Positions 53,405-64,000 of a stretch of DNA of 64,000 nucleotides are shown in pieces. A program made the position numbers and the translations under genes. Position 1 is the stretch's first letter, and every line of letters starts with the position of its first letter. Below the pieces are notes generated by a model. The model did not search any database and had not been told where the DNA came from. It was given only the letters and a program-made list of their open reading frames with translations. This DNA is from Porphyra umbilicalis (lineage: Eukaryota; Rhodophyta; Bangiophyceae; Bangiales; Bangiaceae): the NCBI GenBank assembly GCA_002049455.2, contig KV918824.1, positions 186,001 through 250,000 on the forward strand, written 5' to 3'.

Positions 53405-55840
53405 TTAATACGGTACAAGCGACTCGTAAAAGGACACCGCCAAGCGATCTACAACGACCTTGTCCTCGTCAAACCCCACCAAGTGCAGACCGCACAGAGT
53501 CGGCGTACGGGAGAGAGCCGATAGCGCCTGGCCGGCAGCCCATGCACGGCTCAAGTCAACGGCCGCCTCCGTGAGCGTCCACCCCTGCGCCCCGTGAATG
53601 GTTATGGCCCAACCAAGTACCAACGGCACCTGGGTGCGCGTTGCAGCTGTAGAAAAACCGTCAAGGGAAACCACACGGCCGGTGGCAGGCACAACGTCCA
53701 CAGTCGAGAACCCCCCCGTCGGAAGCTCGAAGCGCACAGTTGGGTACTGCACGCCTCCGACCCAAAAAAAGCAAATCACCACACCTCGCGAGCCGCAAGG
53801 AACGCCATGCCTCAGAAGACAGTTGGAGGGCACAAAAACACACGCTCCCACCCGCAAGGAAAGCACCCTCGGATACCTCAAACCGTCCAAAATGGTTGCC
53901 GCCTCGACGTCACCCAGATACTTGACCTTGACCACGTCATGTGCATTGTAGGTCACTTCGATCCCCGGCAGCCGGCGCAGCTCGTCCTCGTTCTTGCGCT
54001 TGGCCTTGAGGGTGTGGCAAAACAGCCAAACTGCCGACCTAGGCGGGTGTACCGACCGACGCGTGGCCAGCAGCTCCATGTCCGCCCGAGTGTGGGTCCC
54101 CACGCGCAGCCGCAGGAGCAAGTCCAGCAGCCGCCGGTCTTGGATGTGACGCCAGTGCGTGTCGAGCACGACTGCGCGGCTCCCAAACACGTCCCGCCAA
54201 ACGTCGGAGACGAAGGCAAAACTTCCAAACGGCGGCACCAGCTGCAGAAAGTCGCCTGAGAACAGCACAGTCAAGCCACCAAATGGTACGTCGGGGAGCC
54301 GCCGCACGTGACGCAGCACCGAGTCAAGCCGGGTAATGAAGGCCCCCGAAAGCGTGCCCACCTCGTCAATGACGAGCACCATGGAGGAGCACATGCGCTT
54401 CTTGGCTGCTAGCGGGATGACTTTGTTGAGCACGACGTCGAGGGGCGTTGCCACGTCCGCGTCCCCGTTCGTGTATCCCGCCCAGGCGTGGACGGTGGTG
54501 CCGCCCACGAGCGCTGCTGCCACGCCGGTGCTGCCGCAAATGCTCACTGCCGCCCCCGCCCCGCGGAGGGACTCGACAACCTCCTTGACGAGGTAGGTCT
54601 TGCCACATCCCGGCGGGCCCGAAAGGAAGACGCTGGTGCTCCTCGCCAGCAGGCGACACACCTTGAGAGCTGCACCCCCGAGCGTGTCGGAAAGCCGCAA
54701 TGGTGGGAGGTGGGCCACCTCCAGCTGCTCGTCATTTCCACGCCACCCACCGGGGCCGCCATACGACCAGGCAACGCGGTGCCGCACGGGAGCAGCCGAG
54801 TTGCAACCAGCACTAGCTCGAGAGTGGCGGCGCCGTGGCAACGGCAACGAAGAGGAAGAGCCACCCGCCTGCCCGTTCCAGGCTGGCACACTGGAGGGAG
54901 TTTGCTCGGCTGCTTGCACGACGACCGACCGCCGAACCGCCACTCGGCGACAAAGAGCTTCCCCCCACGTCTTGGTGCTCAACTTGGGGCGCGCGCGGCC
55001 GTCGGAACCAGCGTCATTGCGCACCAAGGATGCTCGATGCCTCTTTGTGCCATTGGAAGCATCAAGACTTCGTGCTTGGACTTGGAGTTGATCTACATCG
55101 ATCACGTTGGAGAGGGTGGTGTGCCGCGGTACGCCGACGACACGCACCCCGTCGTCCGAGGTAGAGCCGCCCAATGCCCGAAAAAAGGCAGCCGTGCTTT
55201 CCACGTTGGAAAGATCCACCAGCGCCGGCGAGGCGCCGGCAGCGAACGTGCGCAGGAGGGCTTCTTGTAGAGGCAATGCCGCTTGTGCAGAGTCGATGGT
55301 CAGGGCGTGGGGCTCTTCGAGCACGACCTCCTCATCAGTGGTGTGCAGGGTGTCATTGGCAACCCATACATGAGCGTCTGCTTCGTTGTAGAAGATGCGC
55401 AGGTACAGGGTCCGGGGGCGGAGAAGGTACGCGCGCAAATGCTCAGATGAAGCAGGCGCCGGCCCGTCGAGTGCAAAGATGCGGCCGGCGGTCGAGGCGG
55501 TAGGCGACCGGGCGCACAGGAACAATGAGGGCTGGTCCATAATCGTCGCATCCGAAACAGAGTGGAGTGGGGGGCTGTCCAGGGGCGCCGGAAGCTCGTG
55601 ACAGCGCAGCGTGTATCCCACTGGAGCAGCAGCACGGTAACGTTGGTGAGGTGCTCGGGGGGGGTGGGTGGCCACAGGAGCTGTGAGCGCCGTGGAGAAG
55701 GAGGGTGCGGAACGGGGGCCGGAGGGAGGGGCGGGAACGAGGGAGGGGGGACGGGGGGGGGTCAAAGAGGGGGGGGAACGAGGGGGGAGCAGCAAGGAGC
55801 TAGGAGCGAGGCGGCGGAACGAGGAGTGGTGCCGCGGCAT
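53405..55840 (-). CDS. PIF1-family DNA helicase
   Basis: The start is taken as the ATG at 55840 (MPRHHSSFRRLAPSS), giving 811 aa. The frame is open to 56392 without an ATG at its very start, and other ATGs in that extension are possible. The N-terminal 350 residues are Pro/Ser-rich, then mixed, and unrecognised. The helicase core shows Walker A GPPGCGKT (about 407-414), STGVAAALVGGTTVHAWAG, Walker B VIDEVG (about 489), GDFLQLVPPFG (about 528), the Arg-containing DTHWR, and C-terminal motifs ITIHGAQGWTL and QALSALSRTP. All motifs expected of a PIF1 5'-to-3' helicase are present, so it is probably active. The neighbouring recombinase suggests a role in replication or transfer of a mobile element. 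Confidence 0.88.
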   Translation of the reverse strand: MPRHHSSFRRLAPSSLLLPPRSPPSLTPPRPPSLVPAPPSGPRSAPSFSTALTAPVATHPPRAPHQRYRAAAPVGYTLRCHELPAPLDSPPLHSVSDATIMDQPSLFLCARSPTASTAGRIFALDGPAPASSEHLRAYLLRPRTLYLRIFYNEADAHVWVANDTLHTTDEEVVLEEPHALTIDSAQAALPLQEALLRTFAAGASPALVDLSNVESTAAFFRALGGSTSDDGVRVVGVPRHTTLSNVIDVDQLQVQARSLDASNGTKRHRASLVRNDAGSDGRARPKLSTKTWGEALCRRVAVRRSVVVQAAEQTPSSVPAWNGQAGGSSSSLPLPRRRHSRASAGCNSAAPVRHRVAWSYGGPGGWRGNDEQLEVAHLPPLRLSDTLGGAALKVCRLLARSTSVFLSGPPGCGKTYLVKEVVESLRGAGAAVSICGSTGVAAALVGGTTVHAWAGYTNGDADVATPLDVVLNKVIPLAAKKRMCSSMVLVIDEVGTLSGAFITRLDSVLRHVRRLPDVPFGGLTVLFSGDFLQLVPPFGSFAFVSDVWRDVFGSRAVVLDTHWRHIQDRRLLDLLLRLRVGTHTRADMELLATRRSVHPPRSAVWLFCHTLKAKRKNEDELRRLPGIEVTYNAHDVVKVKYLGDVEAATILDGLRYPRVLSLRVGACVFVPSNCLLRHGVPCGSRGVVICFFWVGGVQYPTVRFELPTGGFSTVDVVPATGRVVSLDGFSTAATRTQVPLVLGWAITIHGAQGWTLTEAAVDLSRAWAAGQALSALSRTPTLCGLHLVGFDEDKVVVDRLAVSFYESLVPY

Positions 55841-56392
55841 CGCATGGATGCGACACCCTTGCAGTGGCCAGCCACGAGGGGTCGCTAGAGGGGCGGTGGG
55901 GCGTTGTGACCAAGGCGCGCTAGGCATGGCCCAGCGGCAGGTGGCGCTGTGTGGAGATGGGCGCTTGGACACCTGGGCGGGCACATTTGTCGGGCCTCTG
56001 TCGAAAAGGGCGCGCAAACCTTGTGGTGGGCGCGCGTGGCCCTTGAGGCTCATCTGGGCCTGTCGTGACGGCGAGGCTAGCCCCACTTTGCGCGCCACAA
56101 TCTCGCTGGTGGGGCCCGGGCCACGACCGGGGAACATTCGGCACATTGCCGGCGGATGGACGGGTGACGATCTCAATGGAAACGCCTCCAAGTGCCGGGG
56201 CAGAGGTGCTGGAGGGTGTTGCTCTCGCAGGGCGATGGCCGAGAAGGGCGCGAACAGTGTACGCTGGGGCCTGGCCACGCGCCTCCCACCGAAGCGGTGG
56301 TGGCTGCGAGGCAAGCGGAAGGTGGGGCGCCACGATGCGCCGGCGTGGCGTCGTTGGGCGGCGGGGCCGGGAAAGTTTTGAATTCGGGCCAC

Positions 56393-56900
56393 GGGCCCGA
56401 ACCCGGATGGGTACGGCCAATTCGAGCAGGGGGCGGCGGACAGGACGTGTTGAGCGGGTCTGATCGGGCGGGTGGCTCACATTTGTCGTCGGGGTGGGGC
56501 TATGGGTTGGCAGATTGTCCGATTGGGATCGCAGCGGCATCGTACGAAATGAATGATAAAGGGGTGCTACTGCAAGAGTGCCCTCTGTAGACGGCACCGG
56601 GAGAATCCTCAGTCTCGCCCCCTACCACGAAACTGGGTGAACCTGGCCGAAACTGGGCATGCCCTCCGCGCGCGGCGGCAGCGACCCGCCGCCGGCCGCG
56701 TGGGTGCCCGCCGTGCGGCCGCCCCGGCGGGGGCGGCGGCGCGAGCCGCGGCGCCCGCGGCCGCCCGCGCCGCGGCCGCGGCGCCGACGCGGCGCCGACC
56801 GTGCGCCGCGGACGGGGAAAAGGGGCTGGGGAAAAAAAAAAAAAAAAGGGCCCAAGCGTCAAGGGCGCGGGTGCGTCGCCCATTCCCCCCCCCTCCCCCC
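56393..56900. other. Junction between helicase and zinc-finger gene 2
   Basis: Contains GC-rich sequence and a run of 15 A (56831-56845) flanked by G tracts. The 3' end of zinc-finger gene 2 lies near here, but its stop cannot be fixed. Inspection shows no terminal repeat of a mobile element. Confidence 0.35.
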
Positions 56901-57372
56901 CACCCCCCCCCCCCCCCCACCTCCTCCCCCGGCGCGGTGCCGCCATGCCCGCGCCGCCACACCCTACGGGGTGCCCCCCCCCCCCCCCGGTGGCGAGGGC
57001 GGTCGTGGAGGCCCCCCCCCCTCCCCCCCAAGCGCCGCCGCCCCCCTCCTCGTCTGAGCTCAACGCTGCCAAGGCGGCGGCCAAGCACCGGCCCCGCCCC
57101 GCCGCGTCGCCGCCGCCGCCGCCGCCCGCCGCGTCGCCGCCGCCGCCGCCCGCCGCGGCGGCGGCGCCGCAAGGGGGCACCCCCGACGCGGCGGCGGCGG
57201 CGGCGGCGGCGAGCGCCGCCTCTGCCGCCGCCGCGGCGGCGGCCACCGACGGGGGGGAGGTGCCCCACGCCGGGGAGGGGGGGGGGGGGGCGCCCCCGAC
57301 CGGCGCCACCAGCGGCGTTGGGGGGGAGGGGCGGGGCCCCCCGCCCAAAACCCGCGCGACCCGCCGGACAAG

Positions 57373-57416
<44 letters not shown>

Positions 57417-57958
57417 CCCCAGGGCAGGGGCGCTTCCACTGCAATCGGCCTCACCCCCAGACGCGGCGGGCGGGGCGCCATAGGCCTCCCCATCCCCCCA
57501 GTCGACCCCCCCCCGGTGCGCGGGCGCGCGCAGCTCGGGCGGGGAGCGCCGCCCCTCCCCCCCCTCGGCGCCCGACCCGGCCGACCCGGCCGACCCGGCC
57601 GACCCCCCCCCGGGGGGGTCCCCCCCCCCCGCCCCCGCACCCCCCCCCCCCCCCCCCCGTCCGCTCGCTCCCTCCCCCGCGGGTGCTGCCGCCGCATGTG
57701 CGTGCGCACCCCCCACGCGCTCCCATACCGCCGCCCGCACACGCGGCACGCGTGGCACGGGTCCGCGTCGTGCACGGAGCGGATGTGGGCGTCCCGGTGG
57801 GACGCTTGCGAAAAGGTCGACGCGCACCCACCCGCGGGGCACGCGTACCGCCGCTGCCGCAGGTGCACGGCGGTGATGTGGCGGTTGAGGTGGCCCCGGT
57901 GCGCAAACGTCGACGCGCAGCAGGGGCACGGGTGGACGCGGCGGCGGCGGCCGCCGCT

Positions 57959-58002
<44 letters not shown>

Positions 58003-60136
58003 AGCTGCTGCCGCCACTGGGGGGGGGGGGCGCCGAGAGGGGGGGCGCGAAACCCCCGCCGCCCCCCGACGCGGCGCCGCCGCCGCCGCCGCTGGCAATG
58101 GCCGCCGTGGCGGCGGCGGCCACGTCCATGGCCGCCGCCGCCGCCGCGGGGTGGCCCCCCAACGACGGGGGCGGCGGCGGCGGCCGCCGTGGCGGGGGAG
58201 TGGCCGCGACCCCCGGCGGTCCGTGGGCCGACGGCGCCCCATACGGCGCGCCCGGCCACCCGTCGGGCGCGGCGGCGGCGGCGGCCGCCGCCGCCGCCGC
58301 CGCCGCCGCCGCGGCGCCACGCAACACGGCCGACGGTGGGGTCAGCGCCGCCGTGCGCGTCGGCGTCGGCGTCGGCGTCGTCGACGCGGTCGTCAGCGCC
58401 GACGTGAGTGCCGGGGAGGGAGACGTGAGCATCGACGTGCCGCCGCTCGGTGGGGGGTGCCCCGCCGCCGCCGCCGACGCGGCCGCCGTCGCCGCCGCCG
58501 CCGCCGACGCGGCCGCTGCCGCCGCCGCCGCCGCCTCGGCCGACCGGTGGTGGTAGGCGGCCCACGGGGCGGCGGCGGCGGACGCTGCCGCCGCCGCCGC
58601 CGCCGCCGCCGCGGTGGCGACACCCACGGCGCCGCCCATGTCGCCGGCGGCACTGGGGGCGGCTGCGGCCCCCCCCACCGGGCTCGACGGCCCCGCGCTG
58701 CCCGTGAGGAGCGCCTGCAGCGCCGCCGCGACGGCCTCGGAGGAGTGGCGGGCGCCCTTCGGGGGCGGCGCCCCCGGCGACGCTGCGCGCGCGGGCGTCG
58801 ACGGCGCCGCGGCGGGCGTCGGCGCGGGGGTGGCGGGGCCGACGGGCGTCGACGCGCCCGACAGGGGCACCGCCCACCGCACGGCGGCAGACGCACCGGC
58901 AGTGCCGCCGCCGCCGCCGCCGCCGCCAAACACCAGCGGCGCCGTCGGCGGCGCCGTGCGGGGGCGGGGGGGGATGCCCCCGACGGCGCCGCCAAATGCG
59001 GCTGCCGACGCGGTCGCCCGGCCGCGGCCGTCGGCGCGGCGGCCGGTGGGGGCCGCGTCGACCGGGGGGCCGCCCCCGGCGCGCAGCGGCGGCGGCCACG
59101 CGGGGAGCTCGGGCGGGTACGCCGCCGGTTCGGCCGGGGATCCCGGCGACGGCGGGGAGGCGGCGGCGCTGCGCCACCCGCGCCCCCCGGCGGGGTGCGC
59201 CGACAGGGTCGACGGCGGGGGTACCCCCCCCCCCCCCCCCGGGTGCCCCCCCCCCCCCCCGCCCAGCAGCCGCGCCGGCGGCGACGCGGCGACCGTCAAG
59301 CGCATGGCGGCCAACCCCCGCCGCACCACGTCGGTCATGTAGGCGCCCGCGCCCGTCACCACCGCCGTATACGTGTCGACAATGGCGGTGCAGGGTGCCC
59401 CCGCCCCCCCCCCCCCCCCCACCGACGGCGGGGGCGCCGCCGCCGCCGACGCGGCCCCCCCCCCCCCACCCACCGCACGCGCGCGCGGCCCGGCCCCGCC
59501 TTGGACGCTGCCAAGCCCGCCAGCCACCCCCCCCAGCCGGCGGGCGGACACCCCGCCGGCGCCACCCGCCCGCGCCCGTCGGCGAGGACGCACCCGCAGT
59601 GGGGGCCCGCCGCCGCACACGCCGCACACGCGGCCGCTTCGACGAGCGTCAGGCGGAGGGTCGGCGCGGGGGACCACATGGGGGCACCCCCGCCCGCCGC
59701 GCCCGCCGCGCCCGCCGCCGTCGCGGGGGGGGGAACCGCACCGCCTCGACGGCGGTGGGCATGCCGCCGCCGCCGGCGGCCGCAAACCACGTGCGCGTAA
59801 CGACGAGGAGGGAGCCGCACGGGGCCCAGCTAAACTCAACCGCCTCCCGCGCGTTGGCGCGCCCCGCGTCGACCGCCCAGCGGCGGACCGACCAGGCCGG
59901 GTGGCCCGCGTCGGTGGGGTCGACCCGCGGTCGCCCCCCGCCGCCGCCCACCGGCGGCAGCGGCATGGTGCGCGCCGTCGGCGCGAGGAGGCCGAGCACC
60001 ATCCCATCGTCGGCCACAGACGTGACGAGCACCAGCTCCTCAATTTGCGGCGGCGGCACCGCCCCCGGCGGCGGCGGCGGCGCCGCCGTCCATGGCGGCG
60101 GCGGCGGCGGCACGCCGCCCCCCCCAGCCCCCCCCG

Positions 60137-60180
<44 letters not shown>

Positions 60181-60353
60181 TCGCGCGTGGCGGCGGCCAC
60201 CGCCGCCACCGCCCCCGCCCGCCGCCCGAGGTGCACCGCGTAAACAGCCGGCGCGGCGAGCGCCGACGGCGGCAACGAGGCGGGCGGGGCGGCGTCGAGG
60301 AGCCACGCCCGCGCCGCCGGGTGCGACAAGTACCGCAACGCCGTTGCGTTCAT
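56900..60353 (-). CDS. C2H2 zinc-finger protein 2, paralogue of the gene at 20.2-24.0 kb
   Basis: The start is the ATG with first base 60353 (MNATALRYLSHPAARAW). Segments match gene 1 in order: ARAWLLDAAPP; VRRWAVDAGRANAREAVEF, then PCGSLLVV; a Cys cluster (CAACAAAGPHCGC); DTYTAVVTGAGAYMTDVVRR; long Ala/Gly/Pro linkers; three C2H2 fingers at about 57690-57935 (FAHRGHLNRHITAVH; FSQASHRDAHIRSVH; YGSAWGVRTHMRRQH); a C-terminal part with LAALSSDEEGGGG. The frame changes near 59722-59732, 59456-59468 and 57319-57327, again at G/C runs. Coding is supported by the conservation pattern, and the exact 3' end is unknown. Probably a DNA-binding nuclear protein. Confidence 0.65.
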
Positions 60354-60666
60354 GGTCGGGGGGCGGGGGGCGGGTGCGAGGCGGGCGGCGGGGGTGGGCG
60401 GGGGGGGGGGTGCGGGGGGGGGTGGACGACGAAACCACCGCCATAGGGGGGGGGGGCCCGCCCCCCGCGGCGGCCGCCGCGTAGGGTGGCACCGCGGGGG
60501 GGGGGGGGGGGGGTCCCCCGCGCCGCCGCCGCCCGGCGGTGCCCCCACCCCGCCCCCGCGCGGCCGCCGGGGGCGCCGCGCCGCCGCCGACGCGGCCGCG
60601 GGCGGAGGCGGTGGCGCGGCGGGCGGGGCCCCCCACGGGGGCGGCGCCCGCGGCGGTTGCACGGCA

Positions 60667-60698
<32 letters not shown>

Positions 60699-61500
60699 GT
60701 CGGCCGGCGGCGGCGGGGGCGGCCACGGGGGCGGCGCGCCGGCGGGCGGCGGGGGCGCCCGCCCCCCCCCGCCCCCGCCCCCGCCCGCCGCGGCCATGCG
60801 CGCGGGCCGCCGACCGGGCGTCCCCGCACCGCCGGGGGGGGGGGCGGGGGACCCCCCGCGGGCCCACGGGGCCACGCGCCGCCCCGCTCCGCGCGCCGGC
60901 GGGGGTCCGCGGGCGGATCGGGGGGGGCCCACCGCCGCGCCGCGCCGCTGCCGCTGCCGCTGCCGCTGCCGCTGCGGCCGCTGCCGCTGCTGCTGCTGCT
61001 GCTGCTGCGGCCGCCGTCGCTGCCGCCGCCGCCGCTGCTGCCGCTCCCCGTATCGGCCGCCCCGCCGCCGCCGCCGACCGCCGCGCCCGCCGTGGCCGCC
61101 GCCGACCGCGCGGCGGCGGGCGGCGGCGCGGCGCGGGCGGGTGCGGGGACACGGCGGCGGCGGCGGCGGCGGCGGGGGGGCGCCGCCGTCGGCGCCATGC
61201 CCCCCGCCGGCCAGCCCCGCAACGCGCCCGCGCGGGGCGCGACCGCCGATTGCCACCCGTCGGGGGGCGGGGGGGGGGTGTGATTGGCAGGCGTGGCGGC
61301 GGCGCGTGGGCGGCGGACCGGGCGGTGCGGGATGCTGCCGCGGGGGTGCGCAGAGGACCGGCGCCAGCACACGGTGGGGCCAAGCTCCCCACACGGCCGG
61401 CGCTGTGCTCCGTAAGTGGGGTAAAAGTAGAACCACAATGGCTGTTTTGGGTGTCGTGGACCCCGCCTTTTTTTGCGGAACCCTCCTGATGAGCCATCAG
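60354..61500. other. GC-rich island upstream of zinc-finger gene 2
   Basis: Open in nearly every frame. The minus strand contains stretches less biased than noise (GWQSAVAPRAGALRGWPAGG) and a (CTG/CCG)n tract around 60960-61010 that encodes poly-Gln or poly-Ser depending on frame. The phrase VAPWARGG is shared with the linker of zinc-finger gene 1 and could mark an upstream exon or a partial third copy. No gene is called. Confidence 0.3.
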
Positions 61501-62240
61501 CTGATGGTTTTCCCCGCAATATTTTGTGCAGAGGTTTCGGGCGGCCGTTGGCGAGAGCGGTGTATACCGTTTTAACCGCCATCACATCACGAGTATGGAT
61601 ACGGTGCGTCTAGATGCCAACGAGCGCCCCAAGTGCGCTTCACAAAGCGTTGCGCCATAGCCGCATTGCGGGTCCGGCGAGAGACGCAAAAGCTGTAACC
61701 TTTTGTGGTGTACACGGCCAGGGCCTGAAGAAAATCTCCCGCAGTAAGCAGTATCGTCTGGGTACCCCCCCCCCCCCGTGCCGGCCCCCGCTTTCAAGGA
61801 GGATGCCAGCATGGAGGATAGTACCATTCAACCTCGAAAAGAGCTTTCATTGGCCTGCTAGTCACCTACATATGCTCTTCTATTGGCCTGTTCACAGCTG
61901 TCAGGAAGTACCCGCTTCGGAGATATCTCTCACTTACATGCCTTACAGTCATGATTCGCTTATGTGCCATTCACTTGGAGAGCATGCTCTACAAGTGAAT
62001 GGCCCCTAGAGCCTCAGGACCGCGATCTCTCGCGATCTCGGACTGAAAGAGGGTGCTACTTTTGTGGCGCACCCCTGCCGTAAAAACGCATAACGACTGT
62101 AGCTCTGCCCACAGACATTAAAACAGACTTTTGTGGTCCAAACCCACAATGTGGACCACAATCCCACAATGTGGGAACGCCCCACAACGCCTTTCCACAG
62201 GACAAACTGGGTTTGTGGTCCTACCCCGGTTAACGAGCAA
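61500..62240. other. AT-richer spacer with palindromes
   Basis: 61966-62003 is a 38-bp near-perfect palindrome (arm GCCATTCACTTG, centre GAGCATGCTC, one mismatched pair). At 62131-62161 TTGTGGTCCA and TGGACCACAA are inverted around an 11-nt loop, followed by CCCACAATGTGGG (62164-62176) and another GTTTGTGGTCC. No coding region was recognised. Confidence 0.6.
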
Positions 62241-63720
62241 AGCGCGGGGGGGGGGCACCCAACGGGGGGGCGCCCAACGGTCGGACCGGCGAGGGAATGG
62301 AGAGGGGACGATGAACCAGGCGGGGCGGGCGGGGGGATGAGAGGCGCGTCTGAGGCAACTGGGAGCGCGCCCCAGCCGACAACCAGGGTGGCAGCGCGCG
62401 CCTGACACAAGGGGGCCCCTGCGGGCCCCCGCCCAGACAATTGGCCAGACGCTCTCCGGGCCGAACCGGGGGGGGTCCCCCCACCATGCGGCGGGCCCAG
62501 TGTCACCCCCCCCAAGCAAGATTTGCGACGGCCAGGCCTGTTGCCCCGCCGCCCGCCTCGACGGCCGCGTCGTCCGTCCCGCCACGTTTGCGCGGCCGCC
62601 CGTCACCCGTCGCGGCAACCGACGCGCGTGTGGACGGCGGTGGCGCCGAGACACACGGGCCGCGCGTGCCGTGCGGCGGGAGTGCGGTCGGCGTTGGGAG
62701 GCGTGGCGGCACACGCGCCGCGGCGGCCGACCAACGGGCGGCGGTCGCGCCACCGACGCACAGCCGGGGCGCGTGCGCCCCGGCTCGTGCGCCCGCAGCA
62801 CCCCCTGCCAGCCACCCATGGATGGCCCCGACGGGGCCATCCCGGCGCCGCAGATGCGCAGGCGGCACGGCGGGGGCCGCCATCAGAGGCGCGGTACGCC
62901 CCTCGGGTCGCAACGACGTGCGGGGGCGTGACCGCTGACCTCGGGCGTGCCGCGGGGGGGGGTGGACCCTCCGCGCGGATTGACAGTGGTCGGGTGTACG
63001 CTGGCACCTGGCCGCCGCGCGGTGACCGCCGACGAGGCGACGGATTGCCGCCGACGAGACGACGGCCTGATTGAGGGTCAAGTGGCGGGCTTTGCCCCGC
63101 GGCGGGTCCTTTTGTTTCTCGGCCAAACCGCGGGTGGTCCGCTCCCGCGGGGCGCGCCGCCCGCGTGTCCGCCCCTGCCCCCGGGCGCGCGGGCGTGCGC
63201 CAGCGCCGACGGCGGCCTGCGCGTCGCGGCGGTGGCCCCACGCTCGGTGCGCCGCCCCCGACGCGGCCGCGTCGCGCGTCGGACGGTTAGCCGTACGAGC
63301 CGCTCCCGCGCAGCGTGCCCACACGCGCGAGCCGCGCGCGCGCAGCCCCCCCCGTGCGGACCCGACTGCGCGTTGCGCCGCCAGCGCATGCGCCGCGGTC
63401 CGGCGGGCACGCCGTGGCGCCGTGTATGCACGCGGGAGCACCCCCGGTGCGGGTCCCGACGCGGACCCCGCTTTGGGCCGCCACCCGCCCGAGGTGAGGA
63501 CCTCGTGCCGGCGGCATCGGGCTGTCGATGCGCGCGGCGGCGTCGGTTGGGGGTGTGTGGAAGCGGCGCCGCCAACCCAGTGTGTTGTAGTGGGGGCCCC
63601 ACGGGTTTGGGGGTGGCCTCTACTCAGTACGGACCTATGGGCGCTACCCCGGTTCAGCCGGCTGACAATGGACCGACGGCGAGAGCCCTCGGGTCAGTCA
63701 TCTGCTGCCCCTTAACTTTA
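62240..63720. other. GC-rich island, coding status unclear
   Basis: Long overlapping open frames on both strands (for example plus 62947-63738, minus 62503-63441) with Arg/Ala/Pro bias. The plus frame ends in a less biased segment (GVASTQYGPMGATPVQ), which is weak evidence only. No domain was recognised. Confidence 0.3.
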
Positions 63721-64000
63721 TTCGCAGCAGACGCTTGAATGCGTCAACGTCCACAGGTTGCGCGTGGAAGCAGACAAAACCTGCTCAGTCACTACGGGGT
63801 CTCGATGGGGACAACACAAAAGTTGGACAGCCTCACCTCGTCTGGGTAAGGTGCCTGTTCATTCCGATATGTTTCGGCCCGCGAGGTTGACTCACGGAGG
63901 GCAAGGCACAACAAAGAGGGCGAACGTCACGCTCTTTCAAGGCGACTGCATCATTGGAAGAACCTTCGCTCCAGGCAAACAAATGGATTAAAGAACCCAA
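63721..64000. other. Right-edge spacer
   Basis: Ordinary-composition sequence with one short plus frame (63758-63991, 77 codons) and no recognisable feature. Confidence 0.3.

Larger units (their letters stand above)
44204..56392. mobile_element. Candidate composite recombinase/helicase element (ends undefined)
   Basis: Four ORFs alternate in orientation: SAP-like protein (+), unknown protein (-), Crypton-like tyrosine recombinase (+), PIF1 helicase (-). The recombinase and helicase genes are tail to tail with 464 bp between their stops. A tyrosine recombinase together with a replicative-type helicase suggests one large DNA element that recombines as a circle and assists its own replication. 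No terminal repeats were found; Cryptons lack them. Grouping the first two ORFs with the last two is inference, so the limits given are only those of the outer ORFs. Confidence 0.4.

Noticed and set aside
56801-59800. 999-codon plus-strand frame opposite zinc-finger gene 2
   Set aside because: Same reason: low-complexity antisense of conserved minus-strand segments.

Overview
The window looks like nuclear DNA of a GC-rich eukaryote. It has LTR retrotransposons, a GT-AG intron inside a recombinase gene, C2H2 zinc-finger proteins and no bacterial-style operons. Base composition switches sharply between ordinary sequence and extremely GC-rich islands (about 8.2-9.1, 16.2-17.3, 20.2-24.1, 56.6-61.3 and 62.3-63.6 kb). 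These islands encode Ala/Gly/Pro-rich low-complexity protein. The combination suits an alga, perhaps a bangiophyte red alga of the Porphyra/Pyropia type, but that is inference from style and not a sequence match.

Layout. 1-5.5 kb: a decayed Ty1/copia-type retrotransposon on the minus strand, broken by stops and frameshifts and interrupted by a 953-bp element with a perfect 11-bp target duplication. 5.8-6.0 kb: a small TA-flanked MITE. 9.1-18.1 kb: a complete, apparently very young Ty3/Gypsy chromovirus with 394-bp LTRs, a GCCGG target duplication, gag, and pol in the -1 frame with a chromodomain and an extra C-terminal region. 18.6-20.2 kb: perfect palindromes, a 10-bp minisatellite and a 56-bp inverted repeat. 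20.2-24.0 kb: a C2H2 zinc-finger gene (minus strand) embedded in a GC island. 24-32.6 kb: gene-poor, with a second TA-flanked MITE. 32.7-34.7 kb: a pogo-like DNA transposon with two in-frame stops. 35.0-36.4 kb: an orphan ORF. 37-38.1 kb: a satellite with a unit of about 150 bp. 40.6 kb: a small hypothetical gene. 44.2-56.4 kb: four ORFs in alternating orientation (SAP-like protein, unknown protein, Crypton-like tyrosine recombinase with an intron, PIF1-family helicase). 56.9-60.4 kb: a paralogue of the first zinc-finger gene. 60.4-64 kb: a GC island and palindromic spacer sequence.

How it fits together. Most recognisable coding sequence belongs to mobile elements. The most interesting block is 44.2-56.4 kb, where a tyrosine recombinase and a PIF1 helicase sit tail to tail, 464 bp apart, beside two unrecognised ORFs. 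This could be a large recombinase-driven DNA element, but its ends could not be found. The two zinc-finger genes share a new-looking architecture: a conserved N-terminal block, a central domain, long homopolymeric linkers and three C2H2 fingers. They are the best host-gene candidates, although passenger status cannot be excluded. No rRNA, tRNA or CRISPR array was recognised.
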